Below, one piece after another: positions 6,746 through 13,942 of a stretch of 32,099 nucleotides of DNA. The position numbers were made by a program, and so were the translations under genes. The first letter of the stretch is position 1. Each line of letters starts with the position of its first letter. The notes beneath the pieces are model-generated. The model did not search any database, had not been told where the DNA came from, and saw nothing but the letters and a program-made list of their open reading frames with translations. The stretch covers positions 1 through 32,099 of the forward strand of contig JAGHYV010000054.1 in the NCBI GenBank assembly GCA_017743475.1. The letters are read 5' to 3'. Origin of the DNA: Roseiflexus sp. Lineage in GTDB: Bacteria > Chloroflexota > Chloroflexia > Chloroflexales > Roseiflexaceae.

Positions 6746-8746
6746 TTATGGCTTCATCGCTGCCAGCCAATTCAGTTTGGCGACGTTGATCGCCTGAGTG
6801 GAGGCAGGGAAGTAGCCGACATCGAGAATTTCGTCGTTGACGAAGGTCAGATAGAAGTTGATGAAGGCGGCGACCTGCGGCTTCTCCTTCATAATCTTGG
6901 CGTCGGAGTAGATGAAGAGCGGTCGCGCCAGCGGATACTCGCCGGTTTCGGCGGTCCTTTCAGTAGGTTCGACGCCTTCGACCTTCACCGCTTTGAGGCG
7001 ATCCTTCTCGGCGATGAAGTAGGCGTAGCCGAAGTAGCCGATGGCGTTGGGGTCGCCTTCCACGCCCTGCACCAGCACGTTGTCGTTCTCGCTCAACTGA
7101 ATGCCGGGAGCGTTCAGGATGGCTTCCTTGCCCTTCTTCTCAAACGCCGGGTCCATCACCACTTCGACGAAGAAGTCGAAGGTGCCGGAGTCGGAGCCGG
7201 GGCTGAAGAGTTTGATCGGATTGGCGGGCCAGGCGGGGTTGACGTCCTTCCAGGTCTTGGCTTTGCCGGAGAAGATGTCGGCGAGTTGCGCCTTGGTCAG
7301 GCTGTCGACGAAGGTGTTGGCCGGGTTGACGACCACCGCCAGGGCGTCGGTGCCGACGCGGAACTCGACCGGCTCGCGTCCGATGGCGCGGCAGTTTTCG
7401 ACTTCGGCAGGGCGGATGGGGCGGCTGGCGTTGGAGATGTCGGTTTCGCCCGCCTTGCAGAAGCGCTCGAACCCGGCGCCGGTGCCGATCGAGTCAATCG
7501 TGATGTTACCAGCGTAACCCTCGTCCTTGAAGCGCTCCGCCATCCGCTGGGTCAGCGGGAAGACCGTCGATGACCCGGCGGTGACGATGTTCCCCGTTAC
7601 TGCTCCCGGATCGACTTCAGGCATCTTGACTTCCATTCCCATCGCTGCCAGCCAGTTTGCCTTGGCAACGTTGAGCGCCTGCTGGGAAGCAGGGAAGTAG
7701 CCGACATCGAGAATTTCGTCGTTGACGAAGGTCAGATAGAAGTTGATGAAGGCGGCGACCTGCGGCTTCTCCTTCATAATCTTGGCGTCGGAGTAGATGA
7801 AGAGCGGTCGCGCCAGCGGATACTCGCCGGTTTCGGCGGTCCTTTCAGTAGGTTCGACGCCTTCGACCTTCACCGCTTTGAGGCGATCCTTCTCGGCGAT
7901 GAAGTAGGCGTAGCCGAAGTAGCCGATGGCGTTGGGGTCGCCTTCCACGCCCTGCACCAGCACGTTGTCGTTCTCGCTCAACTGAATGCCGGGAGCGTTC
8001 AGGATGGCTTCCTTGCCCTTCTTCTCAAACGCCGGGTCCATCACCACTTCGACGAAGAAGTCGAAGGTGCCGGAGTCGGAGCCGGGGCTGAAGAGTTTGA
8101 TCGGATTGGCGGGCCAGGCGGGGTTGACGTCCTTCCAGGTCTTGGCTTTGCCGGAGAAGATGTCGGCGAGTTGCGCCTTGGTCAGGCTGTCGACGAAGGT
8201 GTTGGCCGGGTTGACGACCACCGCCAGGGCGTCGGTGCCGACGCGGAACTCGACCGGCTCGCGTCCGATGGCGCGGCAGTTTTCGACTTCGGCAGGGCGG
8301 ATGGGGCGGCTGGCGTTGGAGATGTCGGTTTCGCCCGCCTTGCAGAAGCGCTCGAACCCGGCGCCGGTGCCGATCGAGTCAATCGTGATGTTACCAGCGT
8401 AACCCTCGTCCTTGAAGCGCTCCGCCATCCGCTGGGTCAGCGGGAAGACCGTCGATGACCCGGCGGTGACGATATTCCCCGTTACTGCTCCCGGATCGAC
8501 GTCGGGAAGACCATCGTAATCGATCTCCGCCGCCGGTTCGGCAGTCGGTTGCGTGGGCGCGGCGGTCGGTTGCGCGGGCGCGGCGGTCGGTTGTCCTGGC
8601 GCCGGGGTTGCTTCCGCGGGCGCGGCGGTCGGTTGCGCGGGCGCGGCGGTCGGTTGCGCGGTCTGACCGCCACAGGCTGCGATGATCGGTGCAATCAGCG
8701 CCAGCATCAACAGCGACGCGAAAAACCGTTTCCTGATGATGTGCAT
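6746..8746 (-). CDS. pstS: Two-domain tandem-fused phosphate-binding lipoprotein PstS (copy 2)
   Basis: Phosphate-binding subunit, 666 residues, about twice the family's usual 300-370. Residues 1-25 are a lipoprotein signal ending in IIAAC, so Cys25 should carry the lipid anchor. Residues 29-70 are a Pro/Thr/Ala linker of QPTAAPA heptamers. Two complete PstS domains follow, about 82-376 and 377-666. Each starts VDPGAVTGN, carries the phosphate-binding loop AGSSTVFPLTQRMAE and SPGSDSGTFDFF, and they differ only in the last 20-25 residues. The DNA is duplicated with an 885-base period. The GGAGGGAG ribosome site is 6 bases before the ATG. A candidate Pho box lies upstream. It is unlike PstS1 at 871-2112. 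Both domains keep the phosphate-contacting residues I can recognise, so both may bind ligand. Confidence 0.95.
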   Translation of the reverse strand: MHIIRKRFFASLLMLALIAPIIAACGGQTAQPTAAPAQPTAAPAEATPAPGQPTAAPAQPTAAPTQPTAEPAAEIDYDGLPDVDPGAVTGNIVTAGSSTVFPLTQRMAERFKDEGYAGNITIDSIGTGAGFERFCKAGETDISNASRPIRPAEVENCRAIGREPVEFRVGTDALAVVVNPANTFVDSLTKAQLADIFSGKAKTWKDVNPAWPANPIKLFSPGSDSGTFDFFVEVVMDPAFEKKGKEAILNAPGIQLSENDNVLVQGVEGDPNAIGYFGYAYFIAEKDRLKAVKVEGVEPTERTAETGEYPLARPLFIYSDAKIMKEKPQVAAFINFYLTFVNDEILDVGYFPASQQALNVAKANWLAAMGMEVKMPEVDPGAVTGNIVTAGSSTVFPLTQRMAERFKDEGYAGNITIDSIGTGAGFERFCKAGETDISNASRPIRPAEVENCRAIGREPVEFRVGTDALAVVVNPANTFVDSLTKAQLADIFSGKAKTWKDVNPAWPANPIKLFSPGSDSGTFDFFVEVVMDPAFEKKGKEAILNAPGIQLSENDNVLVQGVEGDPNAIGYFGYAYFIAEKDRLKAVKVEGVEPTERTAETGEYPLARPLFIYSDAKIMKEKPQVAAFINFYLTFVNDEILDVGYFPASTQAINVAKLNWLAAMKP
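6804..7615. repeat. Near-perfect direct repeat inside pstS2, copy encoding domain 2
   Basis: 812 bases matching 7689-8500 with one difference that I found (7589 versus 8474), which is synonymous (AAC/AAT, Asn). Identity stops sharply at both ends, where the flanking coding sequence diverges. The offset is exactly 885 bases (295 codons), so the frame is kept. Confidence 0.95.
7689..8500. repeat. Near-perfect direct repeat inside pstS2, copy encoding domain 1
   Basis: Partner of 6804-7615, offset 885 bases. Divergent flanks around a near-identical core suggest either recent duplication or continuing gene conversion restricted to the core. Confidence 0.95.
8540..8661. repeat. 21-base coding repeats for the QPTAAPA linker of PstS2
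   Basis: Several copies of a 21-base unit containing GGTTGCGCGGGCGCGGCG occur in tandem, in frame with pstS2, giving the heptapeptide QPTAAPA on the minus strand. Such units expand and contract easily, so linker length probably varies between strains. Confidence 0.8.
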
Positions 8747-8860
8747 ACGTTTCTCCCTCCTGACAATCTACTGCTTCTTTTCCAAAGTTCCCAGGCATGA
8801 ATTGCTCGCAGTCCGGCGAACAAAACATACGCTGAGAACCTCTGTACATGGGCAGGGTAG

Positions 8861-8866
8861 AGTATA
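8861..8866 (-). promoter_or_regulatory. -10 box of the pstS2 promoter
   Basis: TATACT on the minus strand, five of six bases of the TATAAT consensus. It starts about 10 bases after the last TTAAC repeat of the Pho box, the spacing at which Pho boxes replace a -35 element in activated promoters. It would give a leader of about 110 bases. Confidence 0.6.
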
Positions 8867-8873
8867 CCTGCAC

Positions 8874-8928
8874 AAAGTTAAGGGCAAAGGGTCGTTGTGT
8901 TAAGTTCAGGTTAACCGTTACTGAACTG
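8874..8928 (-). promoter_or_regulatory. Candidate Pho box upstream of pstS2
   Basis: On the plus strand GTTAA occurs at 8877, 8899 and 8910, with CTGAA at 8921. Spacings are 22, 11 and 11 bases, so all lie on one 11-base period with one degenerate slot at 8888. On the minus strand the words read GTTAACCT, CTTAACAC and CTTAACTT, separated on the same period. This resembles the cyanobacterial Pho box (8-bp TTAAC-type repeats with 3-bp spacers) and the Bacillus PhoP box (TTAACA every 11 bp). The array ends next to a TATACT -10 box and precedes a phosphate-binding protein gene, so a phosphate-responsive OmpR-family regulator is the likely ligand. Confidence 0.65.
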
Positions 8929-9056
8929 TATCGATCCCGATCCTGAATTGTTGTCTTTAGAGATCAACAGGCGTGGTATAGTGAAGAGTAACGTCATCTT
9001 TGCCAGCGCCATGTTGCGTATCTGGCAGGTCATGCAGCGGAGCATATCACGTGCGT

Positions 9057-9797
9057 ATGAACATCACATCTGCATCCAGGCACTCATCACGCAGCCTCTC
9101 GCTGTTGCTCGCTCTTGCGCCGATCAACCTGAGAGTGTTGTCACTCTCAATCAGCAATGCGTTGCAGATTGCCTCGAATTGGCGGGTGATCAGCGCGCTC
9201 GCCAGCTAGCAGCAGCCGCTCGCTCGCAGGGTTGCCGTCGAAGCGCAAACGTTCCCTAACGATCGCTGGAATATGTTGAACACAGCGATCAGGCTAGCGA
9301 CTGCGCCGGTGGCGCATGGCATTGAGGCGCTTCAACGCCTGCTCGCACTTGATCTGTCATTTGAACAGTTGACAATCCTGGATGATAGACGCTTTATCGT
9401 TGCAGCAGTCATCCAGAATCGCCAGAGGAAGCCCATCTTCCTTGATACAGCGCTGGTCGAGGAGATCGTGCAACAGACAGGATCAGGCACTGGTAATACC
9501 ACTGGTGGGCGCTATCGATACAGAGCGGCTGGCGTATATTCAGGATCGGGCGTTGCGTACATTGCAGCGCTCGCGCGCACACTACTGCTGGTCGATATTA
9601 CCGGCGTGCCGGTTGTCGATAGCCAGGTCGCGCAGGGGCTGCCTGCAATCGGCGCCGTGTGTTCAGTTGCTGGGCACCGAAAGTTAATTGGCATTCGCCC
9701 CGAAGTGGCTCAGACGATTATGGGTCTGGGGATGAACCTGTTGTCGTTTGCACACTGCCGCCGATCTGCAAACGTCTGGGTGAGATCACCCGCTAGG
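9057..9797 (+). pseudogene. Frameshifted RsbR-type STAS-domain protein (anti-sigma factor antagonist-like) remnant
   Basis: Pieces of one protein appear in alternating frames. Frame 9273 gives LDTALVEEIVQQT up to about 9480. The next frame gives QALVIPLVGAIDTERLAYIQ to about 9580. The first frame returns with LLLVDITGVPVVDSQVAQ. A short piece, CVQLLGTE, lies near 9660 in the other frame, then LIGIRPEVAQTIMGLGMNL at about 9685-9740. Joined, these read as a STAS domain of the RsbR type, in which VDITGVPVVD and GIRPEVAQT are hallmarks. At least four shifts are needed, for example one extra G near 9481. An upstream piece from 9057 (MNITSASRHSSRS then hydrophobic) may be its N-terminus but is uncertain. 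I see no intact partner genes nearby. Confidence 0.7.
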
Positions 9798-9798
9798 A

Positions 9799-10056
9799 TC
9801 ATACCAAGATGGCACTGCAAATGGTGGCGTTGTGCATAACCGGGTGTTCTTCGATCTCTTCGGCAAACGCAATTGACAGGCCGCCATCGAGCAGGTACAA
9901 TCGCAGCTGACGACATACGCTGTCTGTGACGATTGCCAGTGAGTTTCCTGCAAAAAGGTCATCTCGCCAAAGCGACGCAAAGGACGCAGCAGACGATTGA
10001 CGAAAACTTCTTCGCTCTTCGTGCGTCTCTGCAGTGCGTTCTTGTGGTGAAGTCAT
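9799..10056 (-). CDS. Small hypothetical protein
   Basis: 85 residues; I do not recognise a family. The ATG at 10056 has AAGGGA 5 bases upstream, a good ribosome site. The C-terminal half (LAIVTDSVCRQLRLYLLDGG, then AFAEEIEEHPV) reads like genuine protein. The N-terminal half is Ser/Arg/Gln-rich, and another frame there gives a more natural amphipathic sequence (EEVFVNRLLRPLRRFGEM). One frameshift around 9960-9980 is therefore possible, and the gene may be a remnant. It faces the STAS pseudogene and ends just past it. Confidence 0.45.
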   Translation of the reverse strand: MTSPQERTAETHEERRSFRQSSAASFASLWRDDLFAGNSLAIVTDSVCRQLRLYLLDGGLSIAFAEEIEEHPVMHNATICSAILV

Positions 10057-10155
10057 TGATTCCCTTCTAACAATTGCCATTGAATGTGTGTGCGTTTGGC
10101 ATCTGGCAGCGGAGCACACTGCCGGGTCGCAACGGCATCTTTTTGGGTAACAATC

Positions 10156-10494
10156 ATGCCAGCAAAAGGTTCACGTCCATCCACTATTCCCCGTGGCACC
10201 ATCGGGCGTATCTGTGGTTCTGCTTGCGTTGCCGAAGAAGCCCTGCGTGGCCACACCGAGCGTATAAAACGTCTGACCCCACCACCTCCTCCACTGTCTC
10301 CAACCTTTGAGCGTATCCTGACAATTGGAGGTCTGCCATTCCTGATCGTTCGCCTTTTCTGGTACAATCTGCGTGAGGTGCGCTTCTGGTGGCCCCTGGT
10401 TTTACCATTGCTGGCGTGGACGGCGTGGCGCACTTATCACCGGGAGCGTGCACAGAGCGTCCAACACGACAGAACTGCGCAGAGTCGTGCTTGA
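10156..10494 (+). CDS. Small putative single-pass membrane protein
   Basis: 112 residues, function not recognised. The start at 10156 has no clear ribosome site; an in-frame ATG at 10084 is an alternative. The N-terminal half is polar and basic, followed by a short run of prolines. The C-terminal part contains a membrane-interacting segment (ILTIGGLPFLIVRLFWYNL, then FWWPLVLPLLAWTAW) ending in a charged tail. Codon choice in this half resembles the neighbouring genes, which is why I prefer it over opposite-strand frames. It ends just before the TTGACA promoter of the kinase gene. Confidence 0.4.
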   Translation: MPAKGSRPSTIPRGTIGRICGSACVAEEALRGHTERIKRLTPPPPPLSPTFERILTIGGLPFLIVRLFWYNLREVRFWWPLVLPLLAWTAWRTYHRERAQSVQHDRTAQSRA

Positions 10495-10518
10495 CAACCC
10501 ATCCTCTCAATGTAAGAA
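10491..10518 (+). promoter_or_regulatory. Promoter of the histidine kinase-response regulator operon
   Basis: A perfect TTGACA -35 (10491-10496), a 16-base spacer, and TAAGAA as -10 (10513-10518). AATACT slightly downstream is an alternative -10. Transcription would begin near 10525, ahead of both candidate kinase starts. Confidence 0.5.
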
Positions 10519-10613
10519 TACTGTGATATACGGCGGGTTACGCCGAAATGTGCGTATGTTTTTTGGCGCCTCCGGTCTGGGTTGTTCGCTCTTCGACGCA
10601 GCGGCAGTCATCT

Positions 10614-12170
10614 ATGGGCGCTTCCGTACAACTACAACTAGCCATCCAAAATAACTTGAACGCAAGCATTCAAGACATTGCACTGAACCTGTGCGCAGCG
10701 ACCGGTGCAACCGCATGCTACCTGACGTTGCGCGAACGACCTGGCGCCTATCCGCGGCTCGTTGGCGCTGCCAGTGTGCAAGGCAACCCTCCCGATTGGA
10801 ACGACATCAGCGGCGCCCAGATCCTGCGGCAGATTGGGCACGGCAGGACGATGATCGTGCCGAATCATACGGCATCGGCAATGGCACTGTCGCTTTCTTC
10901 TGGCGGGCGCGATGTTGGCGTTGCCATTCTACTGTTTGATGGCGAGCCGCCGTCGGTATCCGATACGATGGTTGCCATAGCGCGCCTGGCAGCGCAGGCG
11001 ATCGAGGCTTCCTGGCAACTGACTATGCTGCACGATCAGGCGGAACAGATCGCTGAACGCACCCGCCTGCGTGAGATCCAGCTAAGCCGCAACCTTATTC
11101 GTGGGGTTATCGACAGTGTGCCGATAGGACTGGTGCTGATTGATCCAACCGGGTACGTGCTGGCGGCAAATCGCGCGCTTGCAAGGCGTTTTGGGCTTGA
11201 GCCAGCCATGCTGGTCGGCAGGTTCTACGGCGATGCACTTGGAGAGTGGAGCGAGTCAGCAGCAGCGCGCACATTCGTTGCACGCCAGCCGCAACGCCTA
11301 CGCCGCACCCTTCAGCGCCCTGGCAGCAGTGATGCGTTGATCGAGATTGCGAGTTTCCCGCTCTTCGACGCAGCTGGCGTGGTATACCAGGTTGTTGAAG
11401 TGTGGGAAGACATTACTGAGCGCGTGGCGCTGCAAACACAACTCGTGCGTGCCGAAAAACTGGCAGCGATCGGTCATCTCGCTGCCAGTATCGCGCACGA
11501 AGTCGGCAACCCGCTCCAGGCTATTCAGGGATTTCTGGCACTGTTTCTGGAGCAGTGCACCCCCGAAACACCCAATCAGCATTTCCTGCGCCTCGCGGAA
11601 GAAGAGATCGAACGGATCGTGCGGGTGCTGGAACGGTTGCGCGACCTGTACCGACCACGCGCTGATGTTTTCACAAACGTTGATGTCAATCAGCTGATTG
11701 AGAGTGTTCTGTTGCTGACCGGTAAGCAACTCGAGCGTTCACGCATCCGGGTGATGCGCGAACTGACCCCCGACCTCCCCACGATCCAGGGTGTCGCTGA
11801 TCAATTGAAGCAGGTGCTGCTCAATCTGGTGCTGAACGCCGCAGAAGCCATGCCCAACGGCGGCGTGTTGCATGTGCAGACGTACCGTACCCATCTGGCA
11901 TCGGGTCAGGAGGCAATCGCTATCGCGATCACGGATACCGGCGTTGGCATTCCGCCAGAGCAGTTGACCCGCATTTTTGATGGGTTGCATACCACAAAAG
12001 AGCGTGGTATGGGATTGGGGTTGTATACCAGCAAGGCAATTGTGGAACGTCATCTGGGAAGCATTTGCGCGCAGAGCATTCCTGGCGAGGGAACAACCTT
12101 CGAGATTATGTTACCGATCAGGCACAAGGAGAGCCGCCATGAAGCAACCGGCGAAGATCCTGGTCGTTGA
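10614..12170 (+). CDS. GAF-PAS sensor histidine kinase
   Basis: Cytoplasmic two-component kinase, 518 residues from the ATG at 10614. An in-frame ATG at 10548 would add a hydrophobic 22-residue stretch; neither start has a strong ribosome site. An N-terminal GAF-like domain (about 15-133) is followed by a PAS domain (about 161-270, LIRGVIDSVPIGLVLIDPTG through VWEDITERV). The dimerisation domain has the H-box SIAHEVGNPLQAIQGF with phospho-acceptor His295. The ATPase domain has the N-box LNLVLNAAEAM, G1 DTGVGIP and G2 GMGLGLYTSK. No membrane helix is evident, so the input is probably intracellular. The last 32 bases overlap the response regulator. Its closeness to the pst genes makes a phosphate-sensing role possible, but nothing in its sensor domains shows that. 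Confidence 0.9.
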   Translation: MGASVQLQLAIQNNLNASIQDIALNLCAATGATACYLTLRERPGAYPRLVGAASVQGNPPDWNDISGAQILRQIGHGRTMIVPNHTASAMALSLSSGGRDVGVAILLFDGEPPSVSDTMVAIARLAAQAIEASWQLTMLHDQAEQIAERTRLREIQLSRNLIRGVIDSVPIGLVLIDPTGYVLAANRALARRFGLEPAMLVGRFYGDALGEWSESAAARTFVARQPQRLRRTLQRPGSSDALIEIASFPLFDAAGVVYQVVEVWEDITERVALQTQLVRAEKLAAIGHLAASIAHEVGNPLQAIQGFLALFLEQCTPETPNQHFLRLAEEEIERIVRVLERLRDLYRPRADVFTNVDVNQLIESVLLLTGKQLERSRIRVMRELTPDLPTIQGVADQLKQVLLNLVLNAAEAMPNGGVLHVQTYRTHLASGQEAIAIAITDTGVGIPPEQLTRIFDGLHTTKERGMGLGLYTSKAIVERHLGSICAQSIPGEGTTFEIMLPIRHKESRHEATGEDPGR

Positions 12171-12954
12171 TGACGAACGTTCGGTGCGTATCATGCTCGA
12201 GACGGCGCTCCGCGCCTATGGCTATCGGGTTGAGACGGCAGAGAACGGTGCTGCTGCCCGTATGCGTCTTAGCGGAGAAGAGTTTGATCTGCTGCTGCTT
12301 GATCTGCAACTGGGCGATGTCGATGGCATCGAGATCCTGCGCGAAGTGAAGGAACGGTCGCCTGCAACCGAGGTTATCCTTCTGACAGCGCATGGTTCAA
12401 TCAATAGCGCGATAGCGGCATTACGCTATAGCGCTTTTGATTATCTGCTCAAGCCAGCACAGGTGACCGAGATTCGTGAGCGGGTTGAACGTGCGCTGCA
12501 CCATCGCCGGGTCAATCTCCAGCGCGCGGAACTGCTCCAGCGCATCAGTGAGAGTGCTCGCGCGCTTGGTTTGATCGAGGGTGGTAGCAATCCTGCGCCT
12601 GCAACGACTGCTTCGAACGATTATCTGACGGTAGGTCCGCTCGTGCTCGACTTGCGGCGTCACGCTGCGTATCTTGGCGAGCATACGCTCACGCTCACGC
12701 GCACAGAGTTTGCGTTGCTGACGGCGCTGGCGCAGAATCCTGATACGGCGCTCAGTTACACGACTCTCTCTGAAGCAGTGTATGGACGCGCGCAGGCGGA
12801 AGAAGAGGCACGTTCGCTGCTTCGTCCACACATTGCGCGGCTTCGGCAGAAACTCGATGCAACCAAAACGCCGGGCATTGCGCTGATTAGCATTCGCAGC
12901 ATGGGGTACATGCTGCAAACGAAAGATGCGCCAGCGCCCGGATCGATACCCTGA
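12139..12954 (+). CDS. OmpR-family response regulator
   Basis: Partner of the overlapping kinase, 271 residues, with AAGGAG 6-7 bases before the ATG. The receiver domain (about 5-120) has the acidic pair Asp11-Asp12, the phosphorylation site Asp55 in LLLLDLQLGD, Thr in ILLTAHGS and the conserved Lys in YLLKPAQ. After a linker, a winged-helix DNA-binding domain (about 160-265) carries LTLTRTEFALLTALAQNP, LLRPHIARLRQKL and SIRSMGYML, the standard OmpR/PhoB pattern. It could bind direct repeats such as the candidate Pho box at 8874-8928, since PhoB and PhoP belong to this family. That link is inference from proximity only. Confidence 0.92.
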   Translation: MKQPAKILVVDDERSVRIMLETALRAYGYRVETAENGAAARMRLSGEEFDLLLLDLQLGDVDGIEILREVKERSPATEVILLTAHGSINSAIAALRYSAFDYLLKPAQVTEIRERVERALHHRRVNLQRAELLQRISESARALGLIEGGSNPAPATTASNDYLTVGPLVLDLRRHAAYLGEHTLTLTRTEFALLTALAQNPDTALSYTTLSEAVYGRAQAEEEARSLLRPHIARLRQKLDATKTPGIALISIRSMGYMLQTKDAPAPGSIP

Positions 12955-13000
12955 ATGGGGAAAGGCGAGAGCCGACATACGCGGACACAAGGAGGTGACG

Positions 13001-13942
13001 ATGAACGCTCTTCCTCGCTTTCCCAATCATGTATCCATCCGAGAAGTCGGTCCGCGCGATGGCCTGCAAAATGAGGATGTCATTCTTACCACTGCCCAGA
13101 AAGTTCAGTTGATCGACCGTCTTGCCGACACAGGATTGACCTTGATTGAGGTTGGCGCATTTGTTCGTCCCGCCAATGTACCGCAGATGGCGGATACGGC
13201 GGATGTCTTCGCGGCGATCTCACGTCGCCCCGGTGTTGTTTACAGTGCTATTGTTCCTAATGCCATCGGTGCGCGACGAGCTGTTGCAGCACGGGCAGAT
13301 GCGCTCCAGGTCTTTCTTAGCGCCAGCGAAAGCCATAATCGCAGCAATGTGAATATGTCGATTGAGCAATCGCTGGCGCAGGCTGCCGACATAGCGGCTA
13401 TCGCCCGTGAAGCCGGCGTATGTTTCGAGGCAGTAGTGTCGGTTGCGTTCGGGTGCCCGTTCGAAGGGGATGTGCCGCTGGATCGAGTCATGGATCTGAC
13501 AGCGCGCCTGTTTGATCTGGGTGCCGAACAGGTGACGTTTGGCGATACGACCGGCATGGGGCATCCAGCTCTGGTGCGCGATCTGATTCTGGCATTTTAT
13601 GAACGCTTCCCGCAGGCGCATCCTCGTCTGCATCTCCATAGCGCTCGCGGTGCAGGGCTGGCGAATGTGCTCATGGCGCTATCGCTTGGAGTTGACCGGT
13701 TCGATGCCAGTGTTGGCGGGATCGGTGGGTGCCCGTTCGCACCAGGCGCACCCGGCAATATCTGTACTGAAGACCTGGTGCACATGCTCCACGAGATGGG
13801 CATCTCGACCGGTATTCGCCTGCCAGCGCTGCTCGATGTTGCGCGTACGCTCGAAGGGATGCTGGGGCGCACGGTACCAGGTCAGACGATCAAAGCTGGC
13901 ATCTGCAAGCATTTGCCGCCAGATGGCGCACCGCGTCGGTGA
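13001..13942 (+). CDS. HMG-CoA lyase-family enzyme (hydroxymethylglutaryl-CoA or citramalyl-CoA lyase)
   Basis: TIM-barrel lyase of the HMG-CoA lyase family, 313 residues, which cleaves a branched hydroxyacyl-CoA. An AAGGAGGTGA ribosome site stands directly before the ATG. Active-site elements: Arg19-Asp20 in EVGPRDGLQNE, metal-binding His211 and His213 in LHLHSARGAGLAN, Cys244 in GGIGGCPFAPGAPGN and Asn253. The segment after the histidines is usually H-D-T-x-G but reads H-S-A-R-G here. Chloroflexus has an HMG-CoA-lyase relative acting as (R)-citramalyl-CoA lyase in propionate/acetyl-CoA metabolism, so that activity is a real alternative. The nearby glyoxylate-shunt genes would suit an acetyl-CoA- and pyruvate-producing or -consuming role. 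It starts 46 bases after the response regulator. Confidence 0.85.
   Translation: MNALPRFPNHVSIREVGPRDGLQNEDVILTTAQKVQLIDRLADTGLTLIEVGAFVRPANVPQMADTADVFAAISRRPGVVYSAIVPNAIGARRAVAARADALQVFLSASESHNRSNVNMSIEQSLAQAADIAAIAREAGVCFEAVVSVAFGCPFEGDVPLDRVMDLTARLFDLGAEQVTFGDTTGMGHPALVRDLILAFYERFPQAHPRLHLHSARGAGLANVLMALSLGVDRFDASVGGIGGCPFAPGAPGNICTEDLVHMLHEMGISTGIRLPALLDVARTLEGMLGRTVPGQTIKAGICKHLPPDGAPRR

Noticed and set aside
6710-7573. Long plus-strand open frame (287 codons) opposite pstS2
   Set aside because: It is the antisense of a strongly coding repeat and recurs shortened in the second repeat copy. Its composition (Val/Gly/Asp-rich) is that of a shadow frame, and it has no ribosome site.
8548-8661. 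G+C-rich repeats considered as a CRISPR-like or regulatory array
   Set aside because: They are in frame with pstS2 and encode the QPTAAPA linker.
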